A program made the position numbers and the translations under genes. The notes beneath the pieces are model-generated. The model did no database searches and had not been told where the DNA came from. It was given only the letters and a program-made list of their open reading frames with translations. From assembly GCA_033557685.1 (NCBI GenBank), contig JAWQRN010000027.1, positions 1 to 49,442 on the forward strand: a DNA stretch of 49,442 nt. The letters are read 5' to 3'. Positions within the stretch are counted from its first letter, which is position 1; each line of letters starts with the position of its first letter. Positions 1 to 9,858 of the stretch are shown here, one piece after another. The DNA is from Sperchopsis tessellata (Eukaryota > Arthropoda > Insecta > Coleoptera > Hydrophilidae).

Positions 1-480
1 TGTCAGCTAAAAATGACAAGTAACAATTTATTAAGAATTACTACAATTTTATTCATAAGCATGCATATCAAGATTGGTTTATATATCAGTATAGATTTTG
101 GAAATTATGATTACACAATACAGTGCAAGGGGGTGCAGTAAATGAATATAGAGGATACTTGGGTAAATAGACTTTTATATTTTAGTGTATATTTACAACG
201 GAATACTGGCTTGTATGGTGCTTTTAGGCAGATAGTTAACAGCTTATAAGAAAGTCGTAGGGCTTCCCGGAGGTAAACCTAGAAAGAGGAATATTATTGT
301 AGCTGTTGGCAAAACGCATAGAGAGCCCGTACCATAAATTGGGAATACTATATGAGTTAGTGTCTTGGCCTACTCTAACTTTAGCGAATGATTGCTGGAA
401 ATGTACGTGATAAGATGCTTATAGGCAGATTCATGAAGAATATAACCGAAGGATAAGAATTGTTAAAAAATTTCTAAAGG
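1..480. other. no recognisable gene
   Basis: AT-rich sequence with no long open frame and no domain I recognise. It may be the eroded 5' part of the LINE relic that becomes readable from about 481, since it lies directly upstream of it on the same strand, but that is only a guess. Confidence 0.4.
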
Positions 481-830
481 AAAGTAAGAATAGAGTGAAA
501 GCATTGTAGACTGAAAAAATGGAAAAAAGTTGTCGTGCAAGTGGGTAAAGAAAGCTAAAAGAGAAGTAAATGATGGAAATTTTACTAGAGTTACGAGTGG
601 AGAGTAATGATTTGAGAGTATTTGAAGGTTTAGAGAAATACGAAAGCTGTATTTTGAGAATTTGTGTTTAGTGGGAAAGGGGAATTAAATATAAATTATG
701 ATGAGGAAGCGGATGATATGACAGGGGAAGACATACTGAGTATAACAGAAGACAAGGTTGTGAAAGTAATTAGAAGTTTGAAAAATGGAAACACTGCTTA
801 AGTGTGGAGGTGAAGTAGTTGTTTAAGTTA
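481..830 (+). pseudogene. LINE relic, linker between endonuclease and RT
   Basis: Broken + strand reading frames resemble the linker that precedes the reverse transcriptase in a non-LTR retrotransposon. A short readable stretch near 727-800 has the pattern EDIL-ITEDKVVKVIRSLKNG, matching the usual 'I...V..A...LK.GKA.G.D' start of the RT domain. Stops and frameshifts run throughout, so it is a dead copy. The RT resumes near 1700 in the same orientation, which suggests one element with about 0.9 kb of unrelated or eroded sequence between the parts. Confidence 0.5.
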
Positions 831-1699
831 TTTTATACATACTTGAATAGTTAGATTCAGGTCTTCAAACCACATCTGAACTGAAAATCAGAAAAAAAAA
901 ACATCGGATTGAACGAAATGAAACCCAACCCCAAAATATTGAACTCGAACCATAAACCATTATATATTTCACTCTGTTATTTCAGTTTGCATGAAAAATA
1001 TTTATTGGTTAAATGCAGCTTAACTGACTAGTGGGAGGTTTATTTGAGTAGTTTGTGATATAAATTGTAACTATTGTAAATCACCATTACAACATGTTCA
1101 TGATTTCTAAAGGTCAAGTAGTGAATGTGCCAGTAGTTAGTAATTTTAGCAAAAATAAGTTGAATATGTGAATGATTGTGATAAATTCTGGCTGACTAAT
1201 GGCAATGGCCTACCTACTGATGAATCCACCCTATCCTAAATATCGCCTTTTTAAATTTAACTTGTGTTGCCCATATATGTACTTTTTTGTATTTAGCTTT
1301 AAATGTACACACTTGCTTCTATCCGTGCATTGGGTATAGAATGCCATTAATTCATCCACACCTATTAACTAAATATGTATTAAAAAATAATATTTTTAAT
1401 TCAAAGTTTCTTTAGTTTTTTTTTGCCCACAACAAATGACTGCCTAAATTAATTGTAAATTGGAATTTTTATTTAATTTATTTGTAGAAATAATAATTGA
1501 TTTGGTGCATAGTTGGAAATAAAATGAGAGCTAATGAATTTTTTCCGAAGACTTATATTTTGATGGAAATTATAACAGAAAATATCTCATTCAATTAAAA
1601 TACTCTTATTTTTAAAAGTGGAAATTTATTATAGGAATCAAATGTAATGATTTAAAATTGCCTATATTTTTTAAAATTTCTTGGAAATATTTTTGAAAT
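831..1699. other. no recognisable gene; sequence inside a LINE relic
   Basis: AT-rich stretch between the two readable parts of a LINE. I see no coding signal, terminal repeats or target duplications that would show what was inserted. Confidence 0.4.
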
Positions 1700-1990
1700 T
1701 GTAATATTAGCCCAAGTTTGATTGTGCCAGAAAGTGACAAGTTTGATTTCAAGAGTTGTAGAGCAATAAGTGTGTTGAGCATTCTAGGAAAAGTGTTAGG
1801 CAAAATAATGATTGATAAGTTCACAGTATTACGAAGGAGAAGATTTTGGATATAAAATGTGGTATGCCTAACAGAGGATATATAAAACACATTTTTAGTT
1901 TGTATAGGTAATAATAAAAGTTGTACTGTACCTTTGTTGATCTAGAAAAAGCGTATGATTGTGTGAATAGTATTTCTATTTAGTATGTAT
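1700..1990 (+). pseudogene. LINE relic, reverse transcriptase fragment
   Basis: Two broken stretches match RT motifs. One near 1735-1825 reads SCRAISVLSILGKVLGKIM, the usual 'YRGISLLS..GKV.GRI' block. One near 1930-1970 reads FVDLEKAYDCVN, the RT motif with the first catalytic Asp (FVDLEKAYD.V). They sit in different frames with a stop between them. A similar FVDLEKA motif occurs in the minus-strand LINE at 30020-33312, so the two may be related families. The fragment lies upstream of dystrobrevin and has no likely function. Confidence 0.6.
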
Positions 1991-2560
1991 GGTCAGCATT
2001 TAAATACTGTTTTCTACCATGAAATTTCCTTTATCTAAGGTGATATTTGATCATACTGGTTTAATCCTATATAAAAATTTTGGAAATTAATTTTTAAGCT
2101 TTTACAAACTATATATGTCATTAATAGTTTGGGTTGGTCCATACACTACATCACATAAATTTACCTTCATTCAAATTAAACTATTGCCAAATATAGACTT
2201 CATATATATTTAACTTATGTATTACCTCAAGGTTTTAATGCCAGAAGAAACTTCTTAGCACACTGTGAACAATAATGTCGAGGTCTAACATAACATTATC
2301 TGTCGAATTTTTTGTCCAATGATAGTTTTTCTTAAATATTTAATAGTATTGGCCATTGCTTTAGGAAATAGCATATTTAGGATTAAACGTTTCTATATGG
2401 AAATTCAGCGGAATATATGATGAAATTCAGGTAACTGCATGGAGAAATTAAATAAAACATACATATTCCAAAAACATGTATATTATTTCTATTTTTTAAT
2501 CAAAAATATGTGTAACAAAACAAACATCATTTTTTGCATTAAAACATTATTTCAACGGAT
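1991..2560. other. no recognisable gene
   Basis: AT-rich sequence. No open frame, repeat or motif that I can support. Confidence 0.5.
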
Positions 2561-2667
2561 GTTATTTTAATCTTTGATAAATCAAATATTGAGCAAACCG
2601 GCCAAGTCAATATATTAAATGCAGAAATCAAATTTGTTTCGAAAAATTAAGGGTTACAAACCGAATT

Positions 2668-2711
2668 GCAGTGGACACGTGTTTCTGTCATTAAGACGTC
2701 ATCAGCACTGT
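2668..2711 (-). ncRNA. type I hammerhead ribozyme motif, complete core
   Basis: On the minus strand the order is ACAGTG (helix I, 5' strand), CTGATGA (core), CGTC-TTAAT-GACA (helix II and loop), GAAA (core), then an ACACGTGT palindrome whose first A is the last base of GAAA (helix III), then C at the cleavage position and CACTGC (helix I, 3' strand). Five helix I pairs form; the sixth is A opposite C here but G-C in the sister copies. Helix II has three pairs plus a C/A mismatch, which is T-A at 2995-3007. Helix III is three pairs on a two-base loop and is self-complementary, which favours pairing between two copies, as known for retrozymes and Penelope-like elements. All invariant core bases are present. 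Confidence 0.75.
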
Positions 2712-2981
2712 TCTTGTTAGTATTTAGCTGTACACCACGTACGAATAAATATTTGATTCCTTGTATATGTGCTTTAAGATCGTGAGTGAGCATATTATGA
2801 GAGGTTAAACTACAAATTCTTATTGTAATACGAAAATGGCAAAGTCGTGTAGATTAATAGCTAATTAGTGTAATAATTATTCAATTGCAATCTCATAATA
2901 TGCTCACTCACGATCTTAAAGCATATATACAAGGAATCAAATATGTATTCGTACGTGGGGTACAGCTAATTACTAACAAGA

Positions 2982-3025
2982 GCAGTACTGATGATGTCTT
3001 AATGACAGACACACGTGTCCACTGC
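2982..3025 (+). ncRNA. hammerhead ribozyme motif, mutated sister copy
   Basis: Same layout as the minus-strand copy at 2668-2711: GCAGTA, CTGATGA, TGTC-TTAAT-GACA (helix II fully paired, four pairs), then GACA where the core needs GAAA, then CACGTGTC and CACTGC. The A-to-C change in the core should destroy cleavage, and the last base of the 5' helix I strand no longer pairs. It lies in the right arm of the foldback. Confidence 0.6.
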
Positions 3026-3385
3026 AATTCGACTTGTTTTCCTTAATTTTTCGAAACAAATTTGATTTCTGCATTTAATATATTGACTTGGCAGGTTTGC
3101 TCGATATTTGATTTATCAATTATGAAAATAACACATTAATGTACAGCCAAGGAAGCACAAATTCACAGAGTCTTGTTTGTTACCATCTATACCACTATGT
3201 AAATAGGTAAAGTTATTTCTACCTATGATCAAATCTTGGTATGTTTTTCCAATTTTCAATTCATCAATGAAATATCTTGATGGCATACTAATAGTTGCAA
3301 TATTTTACCCCTATGCTACTGTATATCTGTTTGTAAAAGCAACATATCCATCAGTGCAGTGAATTCATTTATTGAAGTAACATCA

Positions 3386-3480
3386 CTCTCCTTGAAATTG
3401 TCCCTTGCAACAGTGGACGAAACGTCGGCACTTATCAGAACCTCTACACGGTTTCCACCCGGAAACAACATTCATACAAC
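3386..3480 (+). repeat. repeat family B, copy 1
   Basis: Contains GTCC-CTTGCAACAGT-GGAC-GAAAC-GTCGGC followed by CTCTACACGGTTTCCACCCGG. A near-identical reverse copy reaches the right edge of the window (49381-49442), a diverged direct copy follows at 3795-3885, and degraded copies lie near 39089-39210. The GTCC/GGAC hairpin followed by GAAAC and GTC resembles the 3' half of a hammerhead ribozyme like those in Penelope-like elements. Upstream I see only CTTGAAATT where CTGANGA would be expected, so the catalytic half is not intact here. Confidence 0.6.
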
Positions 3481-3794
3481 ATATCCATATTTTTTTTTAA
3501 ACATTTGTTTCTTATTCGAATATGGTTTAATTTTCTGTCAACTTAGTTTTCTTCATCAACCTTTATATCAGATAATGTCTATACTATGTCTCTAATTTCT
3601 TTTTGGTCAATGGTAAAAAGCATAACTTCAAAGTACCATAGAAACATGTGTGTATTTCACCTAAAAAAGTTCCACTTATTTTAGAATTTATAATTATTTT
3701 CAATAATTTACTAAAATTTCTCTGAATATTAATTCTGTATGTAGACTTCCACGGTCACAGTAGATATCTTCAGATTTTCTGGGAGATATAAGAG

Positions 3795-3885
3795 CTATAT
3801 ACCTTGATAATGTCCCTTGCAACGGTGCACGAAACTTCGGCAAAAAGAATAACTTACACACGGTTTGCTCCCTGAAATCCTGGAG
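3795..3885 (+). repeat. repeat family B, copy 2 (diverged)
   Basis: Direct copy of 3386-3480 about 410 bases downstream: CTTGATAAT-GTCC-CTTGCAACGGTGCAC-GAAAC-TTCGGC, then TTACACACGGTTTGCTCCCTG. The hairpin stem is reduced because GGAC has become GCAC. CTTGATAAT is closer than copy 1 to a hammerhead CTGATGA box but still not canonical. Two direct copies at this spacing would fit the terminal repeats of a short non-autonomous retroelement, though I cannot define its ends. Confidence 0.5.
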
Positions 3886-4202
3886 ATATTCTGAATATTA
3901 TTTATTTTATTAGTAAGTACTTCTACCATTGCTTCTTCATCCACAGTTTTATAAAATAGTTCTTTATATTCTGCATTTGGATATATCTTTTACCTTCAAT
4001 GAGGCCTGATGCTATCAATTTTGTATTAAGAGGCAGTTTGAAGACTGTGCCCTGTCGAGAACACGAGTGTGTGTTATCTGACAACTGTTCAGTCATTTCA
4101 ACCCGCTTGTTTTTTAGAAAATGTTAATTTTTATTATGGTAATAACTATTATTTTGGTTTCAGGGACATACTGCTGATCATTTAAAGTCTTAACTTTTTG
4201 AA

Positions 4203-4347
4203 ATGCAAAACCAAGATGGCTATTCAGGGTCTTCGGACCATAGATTGGCGTTGGTTCATGAAATGAGCGCTCATAATTTTGATTTGATACGGTTTGCTTC
4301 TTATCGAACTGCAACAAAATTAAGATTTATTCAAAAGAAAGTCAGTT
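4203..4347 (+). CDS. dystrobrevin exon 1 (start codon), EF-hand region
   Basis: Residues 1-48. The exon probably begins at 4164 after the acceptor TTTGGTTTCAG, giving 39 bases of 5' UTR. The ATG at 4203 is chosen because an in-frame TAA at 4191 rules out an earlier start. After a short variable N-terminus the sequence HEMSAHNFDLIRFASYRTA, continuing KLRFIQKK, is the conserved opening of the dystrophin/dystrobrevin EF-hand region. The donor GTAAGT starts at 4348 and leaves one base for the next codon. Because an acceptor precedes the UTR, at least one further non-coding exon must lie upstream, outside what I can identify. Confidence 0.92.
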
Positions 4348-4528
4348 GTAAGTATATTATTGCAACTAGTTATTTTGTTAATCTTTTTTTATTTTAAGTC
4401 CATTATTTCATTATGTAATGCAATTTCCATAACATATATTTTGTATATCTTTTCCAATGATTTTGTTACTAATTTGAATAATTTTTAATGGACACAATGT
4501 TGTAATACATATTTTTGAATTGTTTTAG

Positions 4529-4745
4529 TACATGCCCTAGATATTTGGAATGTGATCGAAGCCTTCAGGGAACAGGGTCTACATGCTTTGGAACCAGCTT
4601 CGGAACTAAGTGTAGCTAGACTTGAAACATTGTTGTGTTCATTATACCATAGCCTCAATAAAAGAGCTCCGCCTACACAGCAAGCACATGTTGATGTTTG
4701 TTCAAGTTTATTATTGAATTGGTTGTTAGCAGCGTATGCTACAGT
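4529..4745 (+). CDS. dystrobrevin exon 2, first EF-hand-like domain
   Basis: Residues 49-121. The acceptor TGTTTTAG ends at 4528 and the donor GTAAGT starts at 4746. Joined to exon 1 it reads LHALDIWNVIEAFREQGLHA, then SVARLETLLCSLYHSLNKR and SLLLNWLLAAY, matching the family pattern LH..DIWN.IEAFR..GLN ... R.E.....Y..LNKR ... LLLN....AAYD. Intron 1 is only 181 bases. Two bases carry over into exon 3, nearly 6 kb away. Confidence 0.95.
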
Positions 4746-4840
4746 GTAAGTATTATTTAATTTAGGTCTTCTTGCGGTTCAATGCTATCTGCATCCAATT
4801 GGAAGTATGAATGTATTGTGTATAACATAATATTTCATTT

Positions 4841-5379
4841 AAAAAAATATATATCAATAGTGGTGGATACTGTAAGACTTTCACTGGTTACAGAGGTCAG
4901 TGTTTTAACAAGTCGAATCTCAAAATATTCAAATCTCAAGCAGTGTCCAAGTCAATATATTAAATAGAGAAATCAGTACCTCTCATAATATGCTTACTCA
5001 CGATCTTAAAGCTTTTATACAAGAAATCAAATATATATTCGTACGTGGGGTACAGCTAATTACTAATAGAGCAGTGCTGATGACTTCTTAATGACAGAAG
5101 CACGGTGACCACTGCAATTTCGGCTTGTTTCCAAATTTTTCCATGCATATTTCATTTCTGTATTTAATATATTGACTTGGACACTCTGCTTGAGATTTGA
5201 TTTAATTTAATTTCAAAACAATAAATTCATGTGCGGCCAAGGAAGCAACTAATTCATATGTGTATGTAGATTAATTTGATCTTCAGAGATTGAACTCTGA
5301 ATTGTTAAAACTCTGACCTCTGTAACCAGTGAATGTCTTACAGTATCCACCACTATTGATATAAACATATTTTTCAAAT
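4841..5379. repeat. second foldback repeat, in intron 2, around a third hammerhead unit
   Basis: Outer arms at about 4841-4975 and 5140-5379 are reverse complements; ATCAATAGTGGTGGATACTG on the left reappears reversed near 5338-5362, and TATTGACTTGGACACT on the right matches the reverse of the left inner arm. The middle (4979-5205) is a + strand copy of the unit seen at 2887-3137. The left arm lacks the hammerhead-bearing part, so this foldback is asymmetric. It lies only about 100 bases downstream of exon 2. No coding content. Confidence 0.8.
5071..5115 (+). ncRNA. hammerhead ribozyme motif, degenerate third copy
   Basis: Reads GCAGTG, CTGATGA, CTTC-TTAAT-GACA, GAAG, CACGGTGAC, CACTGC. Helix I is fully complementary over six pairs, which supports the consensus. 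Helix II is partly lost, GAAA has become GAAG, and the T before the cleavage position has become A, so it should be inactive. Together with the copies at 2668-2711 and 2982-3025 it lets the ancestral motif be read. Confidence 0.5.
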
Positions 5380-6419
5380 CACACATATGTCACAGAAAAT
5401 GAATGGCAAATATAAACTTTTTCTTAAACCACTTCATGCGCTTGAACGAATGCCTCTCGCGCATTATATATGTACCTATTTTTGCTAACTCAAGTGCCGC
5501 TTGCACTATCTGTTAATTATCTTTTTTTCAAATTTTATCATCCCCAGAGATTTACCAAGTACATCCGTACACATACGAATACTACTACAAATTAAAACAT
5601 AGTGGTCTTTAAAAGTCGATTGAATGTCTGTAATCTAAATTTATTTGGTCAAAAAATACTCGTCTACATATTTAAATTTTCCGCATATAAATTTACATTT
5701 TTTTATACATTTAATCTTAAATTCTCCCATAAAAACACGATGTATGCATACATATTGCACATGCTTACATGTTCTTATATCACATTTTTCGGCTATGTCC
5801 ACATTTTGAAAAAAATTGGCCTGGTGTGCATTTCAAAGGCACCATATATGGACACATAAATTGATTGCGGAATAGTTTTTATTGATACAATAATTCTCAA
5901 TATTGCTCACAAACTTTTTAGGTGTAGGTAATTATAATTCACAATCTGACAGTATATTTATTTAAAATAAAAATATGCTTTACAGAAACAGTTTACAAGA
6001 CTATTCAGAATAGATTAATCACTTAACAATATCTAATTCTTAACTAAATTCTATATAATATCTTTATGAACTCATTTATGCCAAGCATTATCGGATATTC
6101 AGATAATACTGGGTCTAATCTCTTTTAACAGCTAACTCTAAATTTATAAACAAAATCTCAATTTATATACAATTATCCACGTCTAGTATTTTTCTGGGAA
6201 CTATAAGTGAATATTTAGAAACAAACATTTTGACAAAATACCAGATTTTTCGAATAGCTAATAAAAAGATTCAAAAGTTGTTTACAAAAACATCTACTTA
6301 ATCTATACTCTAACGTGGCATCTATTTATGTTGAATGTTTACAAAACAGCAAACAGACTTCCTTTATGTTGTGGAGCACTGTATTTACTGGAATCACTCA
6401 TTTCATAACACTAACTCCT
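5380..6419. other. intron 2 sequence, nothing recognised
   Basis: AT-rich intronic DNA. The open frames are short and show no family resemblance. No terminal repeats or target duplications seen. Confidence 0.5.
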
Positions 6420-7072
6420 CTTTAAATCTGTTCATCCCAGACACGCCATTAATTTTTTGTCTCCATATTGTATTGTATATTCAATCTCTTTCGCCAAACT
6501 AATATCTGCTGTTTCTTCTAATCAAACATTCCCTCCATTCACGATGATCTCTACCATCACATCTGGCTTCAAAACGTTCGTTACAATTTCTGTTTTGAAG
6601 TTTATTTCCTTCTTAATGCTTTTCCTTACGCGGTTTATCAGTACGCCAAGCACTGACACGATTCACGAAGTCGTATTGGTTTCTATGCTACTATTTTCTT
6701 AGGTTCTTCAGCAGGTTTACTTTCTCGATTTCTCTAAAATGAATTACTATGCTCACCTGCTCATTTTGGAGATTCTTTGAATACTCTAGGGGTAGCATCT
6801 CAACTTGAATGATGAAACACTTTCCTTAAGTTTGTCAGGTAGAGATTCTTCCCATAGTTTCCTCTCAATTTCCTCTTGTTCACTGTCTCAACTTGCACAG
6901 TTGTGCTCTTCACTGATACCATGCTTGTATTCTTTTCTTAGCATTGGCAGTGTCCACAGTCCTCAATGCAGGGCTTTTTTGACAGGACGTACACATTACC
7001 ATGAGTGGATCCTCTTCAATGTTTAGAGAACCTTAAATTAACATTCTAGTTACCTTCCTTTGCCAAAGTTGA
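6420..7072 (-). pseudogene. possible gypsy-type element remnant (weak)
   Basis: The minus strand has broken frames that could continue the gag relic at 9000-9858 once the LINE at 7082-8994 is removed. A stretch such as VTNVLKPDVMVEIIVNGG (about 6530-6590) is vaguely like the strand before the active site of a retroviral-type protease, but no catalytic DTG/DSG triad is seen. The assignment rests mainly on position and should be treated as a hint. Confidence 0.2.
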
Positions 7073-9003
7073 TATCATGAAAAAATCTGCTTCTAGTAGA
7101 CACTTATCATCATGTACGCCACCAGTAAATTATGATTGAATTCCTTACCTCCAATATTGACAGTAAAATCAACCATACACTGGTGCAGGCTCTCGAGAAA
7201 TTGTGAGGTATCTTACACTATGTTAGCTCTCATAATTGAAAGATTTGTTCTTATGCTAATCACCAAATTTCTTGGTCTGTCCTCAATGAACCTCGTTAAC
7301 GTCTTGTTGGACACCCAAAACATAATGGTGTCTTTCTTGATGGATACATTTTTCCTCAGACCTGTTACTTCAAATGAAATTTTCAATATCATTAACAGTT
7401 TGAAAAACAAGAGAAGTGCTGGTCCCGACGGAGTTCCTTCGTTCATCTTAAGGAAATGTTTCTTGGGTATTGTTGATCCTTTATCAACACTAATAAATCA
7501 ATCATTTGAAGGAGGTATTTCCCTAGGAAATTAAAAATTGCTAATGTAATTCCCATTCATAAGAAGGGAGACCCTGCATGCGTCGATAACTATCGGTCAA
7601 TAAGCATGTTATCAACTATCTCCAAAATATATGAAGTCGCAATATCTAAGCGAATTTTTGATTTTCTTCAACAGCACCATATTCTAAATTTCAACCAACA
7701 CGGATTTTTTTCTGGTAAGGGTATCAACACTGATATATTCGATTTCGTTCAATTTATTTTGAATTGTGGTCCAAAAATTTGGCTTTTGGTCTTTTCGTTG
7801 ACCTGTCTAAGGCGTTTGACTCTATTGTACATGCCATGTTGCTGGAGAAGTGTTCTCAGTACGGAATTAGGGGTGTACCCCTGAGATTGCTCTTTTCATA
7901 CCTCTCTGATAGATCCCAACAAGTATACGTTAGGCACTTTGGTGTTTCAACTCAATCATCCACACGTATAATTAAAACTGCTGTATCTCAGGGCAGCGTC
8001 TTGGGCCCGCTTCTTTTTCTTGGTTTTATTAATGACATATTCCAAGTCATTGTCATAATACACCACATAAAATTATCAACTATGCTGGCGATACTAATTT
8101 TATTATTGGGGGCTCTTCGTTCTTGGACATTGTACACGAGTCTGAGAATTATTACGCAGTTTTAAAACAGTGGTTTATATCTAACAAGCTTCTACTAAAC
8201 ACTGCCAAAACAAATTGTGTTCTTTTTCACAGTAAGAATATGATTGACTCCAGACCCCCAGAAATAAAAATTCAAAGTGAATATTTAAAACTGAGCTCAT
8301 CAGTAAAGTTCTTGGGTATTCACATCGATCAATGTTTAACATAGACGAAGCATATTGATGTGTTATGCACTGTCATTGGCAAAAATATCTACCCACTTAG
8401 GGTATTAAAACAATACGTAGACCAAACAGTTCTTAGGACGGTCGTCTATGCCAACATATTTTCTCATTTGAGGTATGGAATAATTTTTTAGGGGGGCTCC
8501 TCTGATGTGTCCAGAATTTTTGTTCTTCGGAAGGAAGCTATGCGGATCATGTACGATATTGGATATAGAGACTCATGCAGAAACTATTTTAAATCAAATA
8601 AAATTTTAACCGTTCCTGCTCTCTATATGTTTGACAAGTTTCAAACATGTCAGTGGTCACACAGCTACAATACGAGAAATAAGGATCTTGCTTATCCTAC
8701 ACATCAGCTTGAATTAACTCACAGGAGTTACTTTTATAGAAGTTTATTTTTTTATAACACTTTGCCCGATCATATTCGGGAAATATCTATCTACTCTTCA
8801 TTTAAACATGCACTTTTGGAATTGCTCTGTCAATTTTTTTAATTTACATTGTACCAATTTGGTTGTTGTTTATTTTTATGTATGTTATGTATTCTTATTG
8901 AATATTTTTTATGTACTGCTTTTGTTATTCATACTTGCAACCTAATGCGATGTCTAATGAATAAAGATTCTTTATTATTATTATTATGAACCTTTATCAT
9001 GAA
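7073..9003. repeat. 9-base target-site duplication of the LINE insertion
   Basis: TATCATGAA occurs at 7073-7081 and at 8995-9003, exactly flanking the LINE body 7082-8994, whose 3' end is a short TTA-type repeat tail. The match fixes both ends of the insertion. Confidence 0.75.
7082..8994 (+). mobile_element. 5'-truncated LINE, RT and C-terminal region (CR1/L2/Jockey type)
   Basis: The broken + frames read as one reverse transcriptase: KNKRSAGPDGVPSFILRKC (7403-7459), then NYRSISMLSTISKIYE after a frameshift near 7530, then LFVDLSKAFDSIVHAMLLEK (first catalytic Asp), then AVSQGSVLGPLLF. The FADD box has become YAGD at 8081-8092, losing one catalytic Asp. The C-terminal part has KFLGIHIDQCLT, then SYNTRNKDLAYP and FYNTLPDHI (about 8660-8790), typical of the CR1/L2 side of the tree. 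The element ends in AATAAAG and a TTA repeat. At least three frame breaks make it inactive. It is 1.9 kb, so the 5' end was lost at insertion. Confidence 0.8.
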
Positions 9004-9858
9004 GCCATTGTCATGATGTTTTAGCTGCAACGCAGGGAACATTTTTGGGGTCTCCAGCTAGCATTTGACCACCTGTCACACTGAATTTTCCTGTTTGTTT
9101 CTAAATCGTTGTCCCCAAAACAATATTCTCTTACTCTTGGGGCTTTGAGTTTTAGCCACGTTACCAGACGTCTGGCAGGTGTGGGTTCTTCTCTCTTGCA
9201 TATCAGGAGTATTTTGCTGAGTACGTGCTTCATGAATCATTGTAAAATCTTTTATGCACGTCCACAAAAAGTTTTGCGCTGCAGCCTTATCAACAGTAAT
9301 CAAGGCATTTGCACCATCTTCAATTTGTCTTTTATAAGTAGGCGGCTTTAATTTTTCTCCGATGTTAGTTTTTACAACAATTTTACCTGTCTAAATTTTT
9401 GTACTTATTACAATTTGACCTGTCTGAATTTTTTTATGTAAATCATCAAACTTTTTATAAACTTTCTATTCTATTGTTGCAGTTTGAATTCAATTTTCTG
9501 ATGTTTCACCCATCACACAACTTCTACATCAGAGACACTAAGTTTTACTGCAACTCTTATTTTCCAGGCCTTATATTATCTTGTAATACAGTGTATCTTG
9601 ATTTATAACAAACTTCATTTGTTTATATCAGTATTTTATTTCGTCTTAAAATCTTCATTTCGGCACTCATTTTATTACAATGATTTGCAAATTTATTTTT
9701 CATTTCACTTAGCATTTCTTTGTTTAGATACATGTAATTTACTGTTTTGATTGTTCATTTCACCACTTAAATTGTTCACTTTACTGTTCATTTCACTTCT
9801 TAGATTGTTCAATTTACTGCATTATAGTTGCCAACATCGCTTGTATAGTATTTTCCAT
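9004..9858 (-). pseudogene. gypsy-type LTR element gag relic
   Basis: On the minus strand an ATG at 9858 opens MENTIQAMLATIM, followed in a shifted frame by a coiled-coil run (LNNLRSEMNSKVNNLSGEMN, about 9740-9810), then LKPPTY, KRQIEDGANA and DKAAAQ (9270-9350), then ARRLVTWLKLKAPRVREYC. A coiled-coil N-terminus followed by KPPTYDG...W..Y..QFE.AA is known from many insect gypsy-type gag proteins; here part of that block is deleted and a possible zinc knuckle (YCFGDNDLE) has lost cysteines. The plus-strand LINE at 7082-8994 sits directly downstream and interrupts it. Not functional. Confidence 0.5.

Larger units (their letters stand above)
2561..3137. repeat. foldback element with two ~250-base arms carrying hammerhead motifs
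   Basis: The arms at about 2561-2812 and 2887-3137 are near-perfect reverse complements around a spacer of roughly 75 bases. Shared landmarks, read on the minus strand in the left arm and the plus strand in the right, are CTCATAATATGCTCACTCAC, then CGTACGTGG, then CTGATGA, then ACACGTGTCCACTGCAATTC, then TTTAATATATTGACTTGG. Each arm is about the size of a metazoan retrozyme unit, and each holds a hammerhead-type core. There is no protein-coding content. A third copy of the unit lies at 4979-5205. Retrozyme, Penelope-like element end and MITE are all possible; the hammerhead argues for the first two. Confidence 0.85.

Noticed and set aside
1612..1890. 92-codon minus-strand open frame
   Set aside because: It overlaps readable RT motifs on the plus strand and has no family resemblance.
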